A DNA stretch of 64,000 nt, taken from positions 36,487 through 100,486 of the IMG/VR virus record IMGVR_UViG_3300001041_000014. One strand, 5' to 3'. The notes beneath the pieces were generated by a model that saw only the letters and a list, made by a program, of their open reading frames with translations, was not told the DNA's origin and did not search any database. The stretch comes from a virus. Both the position numbers and the translations under genes were made by a program. Shown piece by piece: positions 7,925 to 16,051 of this stretch (its first letter is position 1; every line of letters starts with the position of its first letter).

Positions 7925-9663
7925 TGGCTAGAAGAATTCAACATAAAAGAGGTTTAGAAGTTAACTTACCAATATTACCAGTATCCGAATTGGCACTCAC
8001 TACCGATACAAAAAGGCCCTTTATAGGTGGACCTGATGGAAATATTGAATTGGCTAAACAAAGTAGTCTTGATGCGCATAAGGCGGAGAATACGTATTAC
8101 AAAACCGTTGCTGACATGAAATCTGACACTAGTTTAAGTGTAGGGACTATTGTTACAACTCATGGTTATTTATCCGTTGCCGATGGTGGAGGGGCAAAGT
8201 ACAGGATTGTGAGTGGCCCTTTTGTCGACGATGGTGGATCATATCACCATATTACAGGGTTAATATTCGCAGGACTAATGGTTGCGGATAGTATCAATAC
8301 AAAACAATTTGGTATTACAGGTCTGGTTGATGATACAACGCAATTTTTAAAAGCTTTGAGTTTTATTGCATCAAACAGACTTGAACTAAAATTAAATTCA
8401 GATGTAATCGTTTCACAAGTTATACTTATTAATGATTTTTATAATATTACATCTGATAACAAGGGCCGGAGAATTAAAGTTAAAGATGGTGCAACGATTG
8501 ATGCCATTTTTAAATTTTATAAATATACATGGTATGTTAGTCTTAGTAAGTTAGTCTTGGACGGTAATAAAGCTAATGGTGCAGTTGCTAGAGGTATTCT
8601 TTACGATACTAATGACGCAAATTATATTGTGGGTACGTGCTATGTCAAAGATTTATATTTACAAAACTTCGCGTTAGAAGGCATTTATGTAAACGGTCGA
8701 TGCTTAATACCCAATCTTAAAGACATATATATTGATCTATGCGATAAACAGGGTCTATATTATGGTGGGTATGACGGTACACTTAATGGTATCTATGTTT
8801 CCAATTGCGGTGTTACTGGCGGGACAGAGGGCGCGTATTTTGGCGGAGGAAACACTAAGGTTAGTAATGTTAAGGTATGGTTTTCAGGGAATTATGCAAA
8901 CGCAAAACCAGGTATTATTATTGCTTCTACAACCTCACAGTATTCCTGTATTGAAGCACAGGAAAATTATTATGCTGGCGTGTTGCTAACTGGCGCAATA
9001 CAAAACCAACTTGATATTATTTGCGATAGAAATAATATGGGTAACAATCCAATGACATATGGTGCTGTTTTTGTAGACGGAAAAGAAAATCAAGTGACTA
9101 TTATTTGTAAAAACAATACTAATTTTGGGGCCATTTATGAACAAACAGGGCTTTATATTTCAACCAATACCTTTAAAAATAACAATATTGTGGCTTCTGT
9201 TGATGGTTTACACACAACTAAGTTAATTGATTTATCCACAACGGAGTATAACCAAATAGTATTAAACAGGGTTAATTTTCGGGATTATTATTATGATATT
9301 ACTCCTGATTTTACAATTGTCGTGCCAGTTACGACAACAGGAATCACAGTTAAACTTTTAAAGCCAGGAGTATATCAAATGACAGGTACTGCAATCGCTG
9401 ACACAACTTTCTGGTTCATCGGTGCTTATGGTGGGGAGAGTGTTTTCACCATACCTAAAAATCATAAGGTGATGGCTGTCGGCTCACCAATGGCCACGCT
9501 GAATATTTTTAAAACAGGTACAACGGTCGTAATGTCTGGCATAAACGAAATTTATAATTATTTTACAGTGGATACAGAGGTAACGGGGATTAGCGTTAAG
9601 GTTTTAAATGGTCAAACTGTTGATATGATCGTAAGTCCTAAGATATTAGTGTATGAGAATTAA
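7924..9663 (+). CDS. Tailspike protein with pectate-lyase-like beta-helix
   Basis: 579 residues. The first 60 residues form a virion-attachment head shared with the gene at 1-277. Residues 75-125 have the short linker motif seen in beta-helix tailspikes (GYLSVADGGGAKYRIV, DGGSYHHI), followed by DSINTKQFGITGLVDDTTQFLKAL, the usual entry into a right-handed beta-helix. Long repeats rich in Asn, Gly and Val follow to about residue 460, then a compact C-terminal domain. Such proteins bind and often cleave surface polysaccharide. Base composition is less AT-rich than in the neighbours, hinting at modular exchange. Confidence 0.85.
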   Translation: MARRIQHKRGLEVNLPILPVSELALTTDTKRPFIGGPDGNIELAKQSSLDAHKAENTYYKTVADMKSDTSLSVGTIVTTHGYLSVADGGGAKYRIVSGPFVDDGGSYHHITGLIFAGLMVADSINTKQFGITGLVDDTTQFLKALSFIASNRLELKLNSDVIVSQVILINDFYNITSDNKGRRIKVKDGATIDAIFKFYKYTWYVSLSKLVLDGNKANGAVARGILYDTNDANYIVGTCYVKDLYLQNFALEGIYVNGRCLIPNLKDIYIDLCDKQGLYYGGYDGTLNGIYVSNCGVTGGTEGAYFGGGNTKVSNVKVWFSGNYANAKPGIIIASTTSQYSCIEAQENYYAGVLLTGAIQNQLDIICDRNNMGNNPMTYGAVFVDGKENQVTIICKNNTNFGAIYEQTGLYISTNTFKNNNIVASVDGLHTTKLIDLSTTEYNQIVLNRVNFRDYYYDITPDFTIVVPVTTTGITVKLLKPGVYQMTGTAIADTTFWFIGAYGGESVFTIPKNHKVMAVGSPMATLNIFKTGTTVVMSGINEIYNYFTVDTEVTGISVKVLNGQTVDMIVSPKILVYEN

Positions 9664-9679
9664 ATTAAAGGGTGTTGAT

Positions 9680-9733
9680 ATGGTTACAAATGAACGTGAT
9701 AAATCGTTAATGAACAGTAGACGCATTATGTGA
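9680..9733 (+). CDS. Possible 17-residue peptide
   Basis: A short frame (MVTNERDKSLMNSRRIM) with AAAGGGTG in front of its ATG, between the tailspike and the endolysin. Spacing is good, but the peptide has no recognisable feature. It may be a leader peptide or a remnant. Confidence 0.3.
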   Translation: MVTNERDKSLMNSRRIM

Positions 9734-9784
9734 CATAATAATTAAAAATTAATTTATAAACTATTAGAAGGATGGTGATAATAT

Positions 9785-10825
9785 ATGTATAATGTAGTAC
9801 TTGATATTGGGCATGGGGGTAGAGATCCTGGAGCCCTTGGAAAAACAACTTATGAAAAAAATAACAATTTAATACTAGGATTAAAAGTTGGTAAAATACT
9901 TCAACAACATGATATGAATATCCATTACACCAGAACAACAGATAAAGATTTTTGTTCTGGTGTTTTTGATGTAAATGTCGATCTATTAAATCGAATTACA
10001 ATTGCAAAACAATTTAATCCTGATGTATTTGTAAGTTTACACAATAATAGTTTTAATACGCAAGCAAAGGGGAATGAAACCCACTGTTATAAAAGCGCTG
10101 GGAGTGATTATCGGTTAGCAGAAAGTATTCAGAGTCAAATGGCATCTCTCTTAGAAATGATAGATCGTGGGGTTAAAATAAGTAATTTATATGTTACTCG
10201 TAAATTCGACAAAACTATAACGAGTGCATGTCTTGTAGAATATGGATTTATTGATAGTGAAGAGGCTGTAATTTTAGCTAAGATGGATATTGCAGCAGTT
10301 GCCATTGCAAAAGGTGTGTTGAATTTTTTAGGCATTAATTATAATGGAACTATCAATATTCAACCATCATCAATAATTACATTAACTCATACTACACCAT
10401 CAAACTTTTCATATGATAATAATGCAAAATGTATTAATTCGGACTTACCCATTCGCGATATAAACGGTAATATATTATCTGGACGATATGTATCAAACGG
10501 TGATAATATTACAGTTTTAGATGTAAGTTATTCTAAACAATTGGCTTTAGTAGAATATCCCACAAGTTCTGGTGTTGTAAGAAGCGGGTATATTAAATTA
10601 TCATCAAATATCAACTATTACTTTCAAAATCAATGGGAAAATGGTTCGAGTAGCGAAACTGTATATGATAATGTTGGATCAACCATAGGAAGACTGGAGC
10701 CAGGGGAATCAGCAACCCCCTTATATAGAAAGAATGGTAAATTACATGTTGTATATACAACCGTAAAGGGCGTTAATACGAAGAGTGGTTATGTACAATA
10801 CAATGGTAAATTCACTAAATTTTAA
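9785..10825 (+). CDS. Endolysin: N-acetylmuramoyl-L-alanine amidase with SH3-like C-terminus
   Basis: 346 residues after GAAGGATGG. The first 180 residues are an Amidase_3 domain with the zinc and catalytic signatures LDIGHGGRDPGA (His), the conserved Glu in TTYEKNNN, VFVSLHNNSF (His) and CLVEYGFIDS (Glu). This enzyme cuts the amide bond between MurNAc and the stem peptide. The rest (about 200-346) holds two SH3-like beta segments (SDLPIRDINGN, SGYIKL; GESATPLYRKNGKLHVVY, SGYVQYNG) likely to bind the wall. There is no signal peptide, so it needs a holin. The gene is followed by a strong terminator. Confidence 0.9.
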   Translation: MYNVVLDIGHGGRDPGALGKTTYEKNNNLILGLKVGKILQQHDMNIHYTRTTDKDFCSGVFDVNVDLLNRITIAKQFNPDVFVSLHNNSFNTQAKGNETHCYKSAGSDYRLAESIQSQMASLLEMIDRGVKISNLYVTRKFDKTITSACLVEYGFIDSEEAVILAKMDIAAVAIAKGVLNFLGINYNGTINIQPSSIITLTHTTPSNFSYDNNAKCINSDLPIRDINGNILSGRYVSNGDNITVLDVSYSKQLALVEYPTSSGVVRSGYIKLSSNINYYFQNQWENGSSSETVYDNVGSTIGRLEPGESATPLYRKNGKLHVVYTTVKGVNTKSGYVQYNGKFTKF

Positions 10826-10830
10826 CAATT

Positions 10831-10877
10831 AAAAGAAAGTGTAATGAGAATAAAACTCTCATTACACTTTCTTTTTT
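10831..10877 (+). terminator. Rho-independent terminator after the endolysin
   Basis: A long stem built from AAAGAAAGTGTAATGAGA and its complement, with a T tract on the plus side. It closes the tailspike-endolysin unit. Confidence 0.85.
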
Positions 10878-10939
10878 ATGGGGATTATTATTTATTTCAA
10901 CATACTATTAATGATATGCAAAAGAAAGGGTGATATATT

Positions 10940-13570
10940 ATGACGTTAAGTGATCTTGAGAAACAGTTATATACCAACGGTACATTTAATTTAGATATGT
11001 TGGAAGATACTATAAATGAAGTTAAAATAAATTCATTTAAGTATCTTTATTCAACCCAACTTCAATTAATTGGATATAAGCGAATTGATTTACTAATGAG
11101 TGATTTATTATTGATGAATCCATATAAAGATCGTGTAACATATCCTAAGAAATACATTAGGACTATAGATTTTGATTTTGTATCAAATCAAAACAAAAAA
11201 AGGTATAAAAATTCTAAGTTTTATAATAAAGAAATAGGAGTATTTGATACTGTTTCCAACTCTGATATTTTCTCATATACATTTTTAGTCTTTATCGAAG
11301 GTAAGTTTTTTGATTCCGCCACAATAACGGTTAAAGATGATGTAACCTATATAATATTTAATATAGATACTGTGATCACTCAAACATATTTTAATACGTT
11401 AGTGAGTGCTAATTCAAAAGTAACTATTTTATTTTTACCAAATTGTGCGTATAACGTATATAATACTGACAATACAGTATTACAAAAATATAAGAATAAT
11501 TTAACTTTACCTGAATTAAGCTTAGGTACTCATATTGATACATCGACAAATTATATTAATTATATAAATACATTAAATCTGAAATTCTCAGCTATAATTG
11601 CCAATGTAGTTAAATCGACAGGAATACTTAAATTCTATAGTAGTGCTCAGAATACATTTGATAATCGATACGTGCATTTAAATGTTTTTGGTATACCACA
11701 TCTTCTAAAGAAGATTGATATTACTGGAGCGACAAAATATTTTGATATACCAATTCAAAATATGCCCATTCCAGTAGAAAACATCTTGATATTTAAAACT
11801 ATCAATGAAATAAAATATTTTGCTCATGATATAACTCTAAGATTATATTATCCTAACATTTATGAAGTAATTGGAAATACTGCTGATAATGACTTAACCT
11901 TCTTTGTATTATATTCTGACGATACCCCTAATGTTGTAACTCTAAGTTATCAAAATGAGTTAGCTCTATATTATAATGCAAGTACGAATATCTTAGATAA
12001 ATATAAAGATAGTACCATACCTGACATTATAAAGAATTTCTCTCCGATAGAATTTGTATATGATATTAAAGACTTTACAGATACAGCTTCTGATCCTTTA
12101 AGATACAAACTTGATAAATTTCAAGCTTGGTGTAATCAAAATAGTGAGATATTAAAATCATATCTATTCAAACAATTAACGAATGGAACTGGATCATATC
12201 TTGATGTATCCACTATGGATTTAGCTTCTAAATATAGATTGGATAATAGACAAGAGATAAGTGTTGTGTCTGAACAAGAGGATTTTCTGGAACCCCGTTA
12301 TTTATTTATATTAGGTAATGGGTATTCAAATGATTTAACCGATCTAAAATTTTTTATAGATGGGTTATTATATACTCCAGATAAATTTAATGTAGATAAT
12401 GATTATAATTATTACTATATCCCAGTAACTTTAATAACACAAAATTCTATTATCGAATTGGAAAAACCTGAAAGTTTCTCTTTTAATACCAATTTAAGTT
12501 TCGCTTCAATTGAAGATGTAATAGATATCACAATACTGAAATCTGATATGGAAGTAATGATAAATGATATATTTATTATAAATAATTCTAACGGTGGAGT
12601 ATATGTAGATCCAACATCACTTATTATATCAATTGAAACCAACGGTGAACTGATAGATTTAGATAAAACCTCATCATTTAATCTAACTGATTTCAAATTA
12701 AGAATTGCGGATACTAATTTACTTGGTCAAGATTTGACATTATATATTAATAAGATTGCTTTTACTCATGAATTTGAAATAACTAATGTTGATAATATAT
12801 TTAATGTATCCACATTTAGTTCTAATGAAATAGTGAATAATGATCCACGTAATTTTAGATTATTCAGAAATGGTCAATTGATGATGACTGAGTTATTTAA
12901 TGTTGCTTTTCCAAAATACGCGGGTGATGATTATCGTGTAACAACTAATATTGTTGTACAGATAGGTGATAAATATATCGTTGAATATACGCCAACTAAA
13001 TATAGACAGATCTTTTATCAAGAAATTATACCTCAAAATGGATTTGTTGATATGAAAGGTTTCATAACTAAACCTTTTGATTTAAAATGGTATGATGCTT
13101 ATCTGAATGGTTATAGACTAAATAAAAATAATATTGATATACTTTCACCAACAAAAATATTTGTGAAAAATGTTATTACTCTTAAGAACTTTACTGTTTT
13201 TGAAAGGGTTATTGAAGATGAATTATTACCAATGGGGCCAAATCCAGTATCAGTATCAGATACTCTATGGGATAATATACCAACAATAGGAACGTCAATG
13301 ACTGCTATTCGTCCAGTAATCAACGATATACTCGACGATATGATAACTGATCTTATTGATAAAAGAGGCCCTCAATTATATGATTTCTATTTACTTATTA
13401 TGAATTCAAATATGTTTATAAATCCAGATATAACTGGAGTATTTTCACAAGATATTATTAATGAATACCCGTTTATATTCTCACCCGATAAAGTATTATT
13501 AATGAATCCAGATGATGGTGTCGGTTCAAATATCATTATGAATATTTTTCCCACTATTACTACTCTTTAA
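10940..13570 (+). CDS. Large virion structural protein, function unknown
   Basis: 876 residues from an ATG behind AAAGAAAGGG. It is soluble, rich in Asn, Asp, Ile and Tyr, and has no recognised domain. Repeated segments of the type FFIDGLLYTPDKFNVDNDYNY and LFRNGQLMMTELFNV look like beta-rich modules of baseplate or tail-appendage proteins. It is followed by two smaller proteins that appear to belong to the same structure. Assignment to the virion rests on size, composition and neighbours. Confidence 0.6.
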   Translation: MTLSDLEKQLYTNGTFNLDMLEDTINEVKINSFKYLYSTQLQLIGYKRIDLLMSDLLLMNPYKDRVTYPKKYIRTIDFDFVSNQNKKRYKNSKFYNKEIGVFDTVSNSDIFSYTFLVFIEGKFFDSATITVKDDVTYIIFNIDTVITQTYFNTLVSANSKVTILFLPNCAYNVYNTDNTVLQKYKNNLTLPELSLGTHIDTSTNYINYINTLNLKFSAIIANVVKSTGILKFYSSAQNTFDNRYVHLNVFGIPHLLKKIDITGATKYFDIPIQNMPIPVENILIFKTINEIKYFAHDITLRLYYPNIYEVIGNTADNDLTFFVLYSDDTPNVVTLSYQNELALYYNASTNILDKYKDSTIPDIIKNFSPIEFVYDIKDFTDTASDPLRYKLDKFQAWCNQNSEILKSYLFKQLTNGTGSYLDVSTMDLASKYRLDNRQEISVVSEQEDFLEPRYLFILGNGYSNDLTDLKFFIDGLLYTPDKFNVDNDYNYYYIPVTLITQNSIIELEKPESFSFNTNLSFASIEDVIDITILKSDMEVMINDIFIINNSNGGVYVDPTSLIISIETNGELIDLDKTSSFNLTDFKLRIADTNLLGQDLTLYINKIAFTHEFEITNVDNIFNVSTFSSNEIVNNDPRNFRLFRNGQLMMTELFNVAFPKYAGDDYRVTTNIVVQIGDKYIVEYTPTKYRQIFYQEIIPQNGFVDMKGFITKPFDLKWYDAYLNGYRLNKNNIDILSPTKIFVKNVITLKNFTVFERVIEDELLPMGPNPVSVSDTLWDNIPTIGTSMTAIRPVINDILDDMITDLIDKRGPQLYDFYLLIMNSNMFINPDITGVFSQDIINEYPFIFSPDKVLLMNPDDGVGSNIIMNIFPTITTL

Positions 13571-13646
13571 TATAACTAAGTAAATTTCTTTACTTTACTA
13601 TTATCAAACAATAGTATAAAAAACAATAATGAATAGGAGTGGAATT

Positions 13647-14321
13647 ATGACATTACTGAATAGATTTGCAGTATCATTACTGTCCCGTGAATATAAAGAT
13701 GATGCAGTACCTCAAGAATTAATGATCCATAAAGCCTCTGGGCAGATTTTACTTAAGACTGTTGATGGTAACGTTATATCATACGACAGTTTAACAAGAC
13801 TTAGAAATCATATTGATAATACAACATTCGTTGCATATAATCTGAATATTGATGGTAATCTATATTCTCTTGAATTGAGTGATATAGAATTACCTGAGGT
13901 TATCCTAGATGAATCTAATTTACTTTTAGAACCATACATTATAACAAATATTCCAGTTAAAATACTTATTAGTATAGATATGGATTGTGTTGAAGTTGTT
14001 GGGGATCAAACTTTAATTGAGGTTGAGCCATCTATAAGGATGTCCTTTACTATAACTAATGGGGTTGATACTCCGCTATCATATTCATTAGTGTCGGTAT
14101 TATCAGAAAATAATATATTCGTTCTGGAACCAGTAAAATTATTACCTCTGACCGCTAACCCAGTCGATTATACCATGTCATTAACAGAGATATCTATTGT
14201 ACGAAATTCTAATATTATTATTGATCGTGTGGTTAAAAATATAGTGCATAGCATTTTAGTTTTATCGGAAGATTATATTAAGGTGGTTGATGCGACATGT
14301 CCGCTACTTTTAAATTTATAA
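13647..14321 (+). CDS. Putative structural protein
   Basis: 224 residues. The ATG at 13647 is preferred over one at 13629 because AGGAGTGG lies directly before it. It is beta-rich and acidic with an N-terminal segment (ASGQILLKTVDGNVISYDS) like those in phage appendage proteins. Its 3' end overlaps the next gene by 25 nt. Function unknown. Confidence 0.55.
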   Translation: MTLLNRFAVSLLSREYKDDAVPQELMIHKASGQILLKTVDGNVISYDSLTRLRNHIDNTTFVAYNLNIDGNLYSLELSDIELPEVILDESNLLLEPYIITNIPVKILISIDMDCVEVVGDQTLIEVEPSIRMSFTITNGVDTPLSYSLVSVLSENNIFVLEPVKLLPLTANPVDYTMSLTEISIVRNSNIIIDRVVKNIVHSILVLSEDYIKVVDATCPLLLNL

Positions 14322-14857
14322 AAAAAATACAGAATAATCTAGGATTAGCAAATATCTTAACATCACTGGTTAATACTAATCAGGATGGTATTATTGATGA
14401 TTTACTTACACTAGTAATGAATATGCCTGCTTATATTACAAAGCCATTTAAAATGAATCATATATATACTATTAATATGGATAGTCTCGATAGTATTGAT
14501 TTAATCAGCGGAGTTTTCATTCCTGGTAAACTAATGATTTCAGCATCACCCAGTTTAACTTTTATTATGAATCCTGTTGTTACATACGATAAACGAAAAA
14601 GGATTAAAGTTATTGATAGAAAGATTGTTACTGATCCACTAAATTTATCTTACGAAATACAAGTATGCAATAATGCTCTTGATGAAGTCCCCACATGGGA
14701 AACAATGAGTACTGAATATTCATATGGGCTTTTTTATGGATTCACTAATAACATTAAAACGACATCTAATTGGGCTATTGGTGTAAAGATTATTATAACT
14801 AAACTACAACCATCTGCTGAAGTTGAGTTTACTGATCTTTATGTGGCTCATATGTAA
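14297..14857 (+). CDS. Putative structural protein
   Basis: 186 residues, starting inside the end of the previous gene with AAGGTGG upstream. The N-terminal 45 residues are helical and the remainder beta-rich. It ends the unit before the terminator at 14864-14905. The overlap argues for co-expression with 13647-14321. No domain recognised. Confidence 0.55.
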   Translation: MSATFKFIKKIQNNLGLANILTSLVNTNQDGIIDDLLTLVMNMPAYITKPFKMNHIYTINMDSLDSIDLISGVFIPGKLMISASPSLTFIMNPVVTYDKRKRIKVIDRKIVTDPLNLSYEIQVCNNALDEVPTWETMSTEYSYGLFYGFTNNIKTTSNWAIGVKIIITKLQPSAEVEFTDLYVAHM

Positions 14858-14863
14858 TACACA

Positions 14864-14905
14864 ACAGAATTCATAGAGTTTATCAATAAACTCTATGAAT
14901 TCTGT
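14864..14905 (+). terminator. Rho-independent terminator
   Basis: A perfect 20-bp stem (ACAGAATTCATAGAGTTTAT and complement) around a 2-nt loop, followed by TTATT. The T tract is short, so it may act as a strong pause or processing site. Confidence 0.7.
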
Positions 14906-14941
14906 TTATTATGAATTAACATTATAATAAATATAAAATAA

Positions 14942-15520
14942 ATGAGTGGGGTGAGTTTAATGAATATTCTAAAACCATTTAGAGATCTATGTTCCTTCCT
15001 AGGCTTAAATCGTTCCAGTAAATATAAAAGATTGAAAAATCATCAATTTTTTATATTAATAAATTACTGGATAAATGTGGAAATTGATAATATACCTGTA
15101 CAGAATAAGATAAAGAAGAGGGTCATTAGTAAATTTCTAAAGATTAAATTCAATATATTTGAGAAGAATTTCTTAGATTACATAAATACTGTTGATAGTA
15201 ATACTAATGATGTAAATATAAAGAAAGTATTTCTTGATTGTATTTCTGAATATGAAGAGGAAGCTGTCCGTAAATATATACCTATTATATTCATAGATAA
15301 ATTTAGAGAATGGCATTCATGTCATATTGAAATTGCATTTGAAGCTTTAAAGTCCATTGGTGAAAGTTGTTTTTATGACTCACCATATGAAAAAATTGCT
15401 GCATCTTTAGATATATTACTATTTGCTTTCAGATTAACCATTATTGATGCTGAAAAGACTATTAATGATTTAAATGGTGAATTGGAACAGGTATTGAGGG
15501 GAACTGTATTTGATATTTAA
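14942..15520 (+). CDS. Hypothetical helical protein
   Basis: 192 residues, all helical by composition, without membrane segments or cysteine clusters. It starts near GTGGGGTGAG, and an internal Met at residue 7 is also possible. It sits directly upstream of the small membrane protein at 15533, so the two could work together in lysis or in the envelope; this is position only. Confidence 0.5.
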   Translation: MSGVSLMNILKPFRDLCSFLGLNRSSKYKRLKNHQFFILINYWINVEIDNIPVQNKIKKRVISKFLKIKFNIFEKNFLDYINTVDSNTNDVNIKKVFLDCISEYEEEAVRKYIPIIFIDKFREWHSCHIEIAFEALKSIGESCFYDSPYEKIAASLDILLFAFRLTIIDAEKTINDLNGELEQVLRGTVFDI

Positions 15521-15532
15521 AAGGGGCGATTA

Positions 15533-16015
15533 ATGATGCCAACCATTGAACCGTTCTTACAGTATGGAGCTTTAGGAGTCATTTGTTTTGTATTTATAAC
15601 AGTAGCATATAATTTATTTAACAAACAAAGTAAACAATTTGAACTTCTTATAACTAATTTAGTAACACAGAAGAATGATTCTTTTGATGACCTTAAAGAT
15701 TTACTGGCAGCTTTACTACAAACTCTAAATAATCAAAATGCCCATATCACGCAATCATTTAATGAAATAACGAATAGATTGGGAATTGGGATTACAGACC
15801 GACATGATATGTTGGAATTATTTATCAAACAAGATGAATTATCATCTAAACGATATATTGAATTTATAAGTCAATTAACTGAGTATAAGATGGTATTATA
15901 TAAAATGCGAACTGATTGTTATTGTATTGCTAATAAAAAAAAGATTGGTGCTATATTGGTTGAGAAAGGGTATATAACTCAAGATCAATTAGATGAAGTA
16001 TCGAGGGAGATCTAA
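15533..16015 (+). CDS. Small membrane protein with coiled coil and MshEN-like tail
   Basis: 160 residues after AAGGGGCG. One membrane segment at about 10-27 (GALGVICFVFITVAYNLF) is followed by a long helical, coiled-coil-like region. The C-terminal 25 residues (IGAILVEKGYITQDQLDEVSREI) match the short motif LG-ILVEKG-IT-EQLEEAL found in the N-terminal domain of GspE/PilB-type ATPases, where it binds ligands or partners. Position two genes from the end of the structural run allows a holin- or spanin-like role, but that is unproven. Confidence 0.55.
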   Translation: MMPTIEPFLQYGALGVICFVFITVAYNLFNKQSKQFELLITNLVTQKNDSFDDLKDLLAALLQTLNNQNAHITQSFNEITNRLGIGITDRHDMLELFIKQDELSSKRYIEFISQLTEYKMVLYKMRTDCYCIANKKKIGAILVEKGYITQDQLDEVSREI

Positions 16016-16022
16016 AAAAATA

Positions 16023-16050
16023 TGTGTAAGGCTTTTTATAGCCTTACACA
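16023..16050. terminator. Bidirectional terminator between convergent genes
   Basis: An 11-bp stem (TGTGTAAGGCT and complement) with T-rich flanks on both strands. It separates the plus-strand structural operon from the polyphosphate kinase gene. Confidence 0.75.
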
Positions 16051-16051
16051 C

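Noticed and set aside
8732-8989. Nested frame inside the tailspike
   Set aside because: No ribosome-binding site and fully inside a beta-helix coding region.
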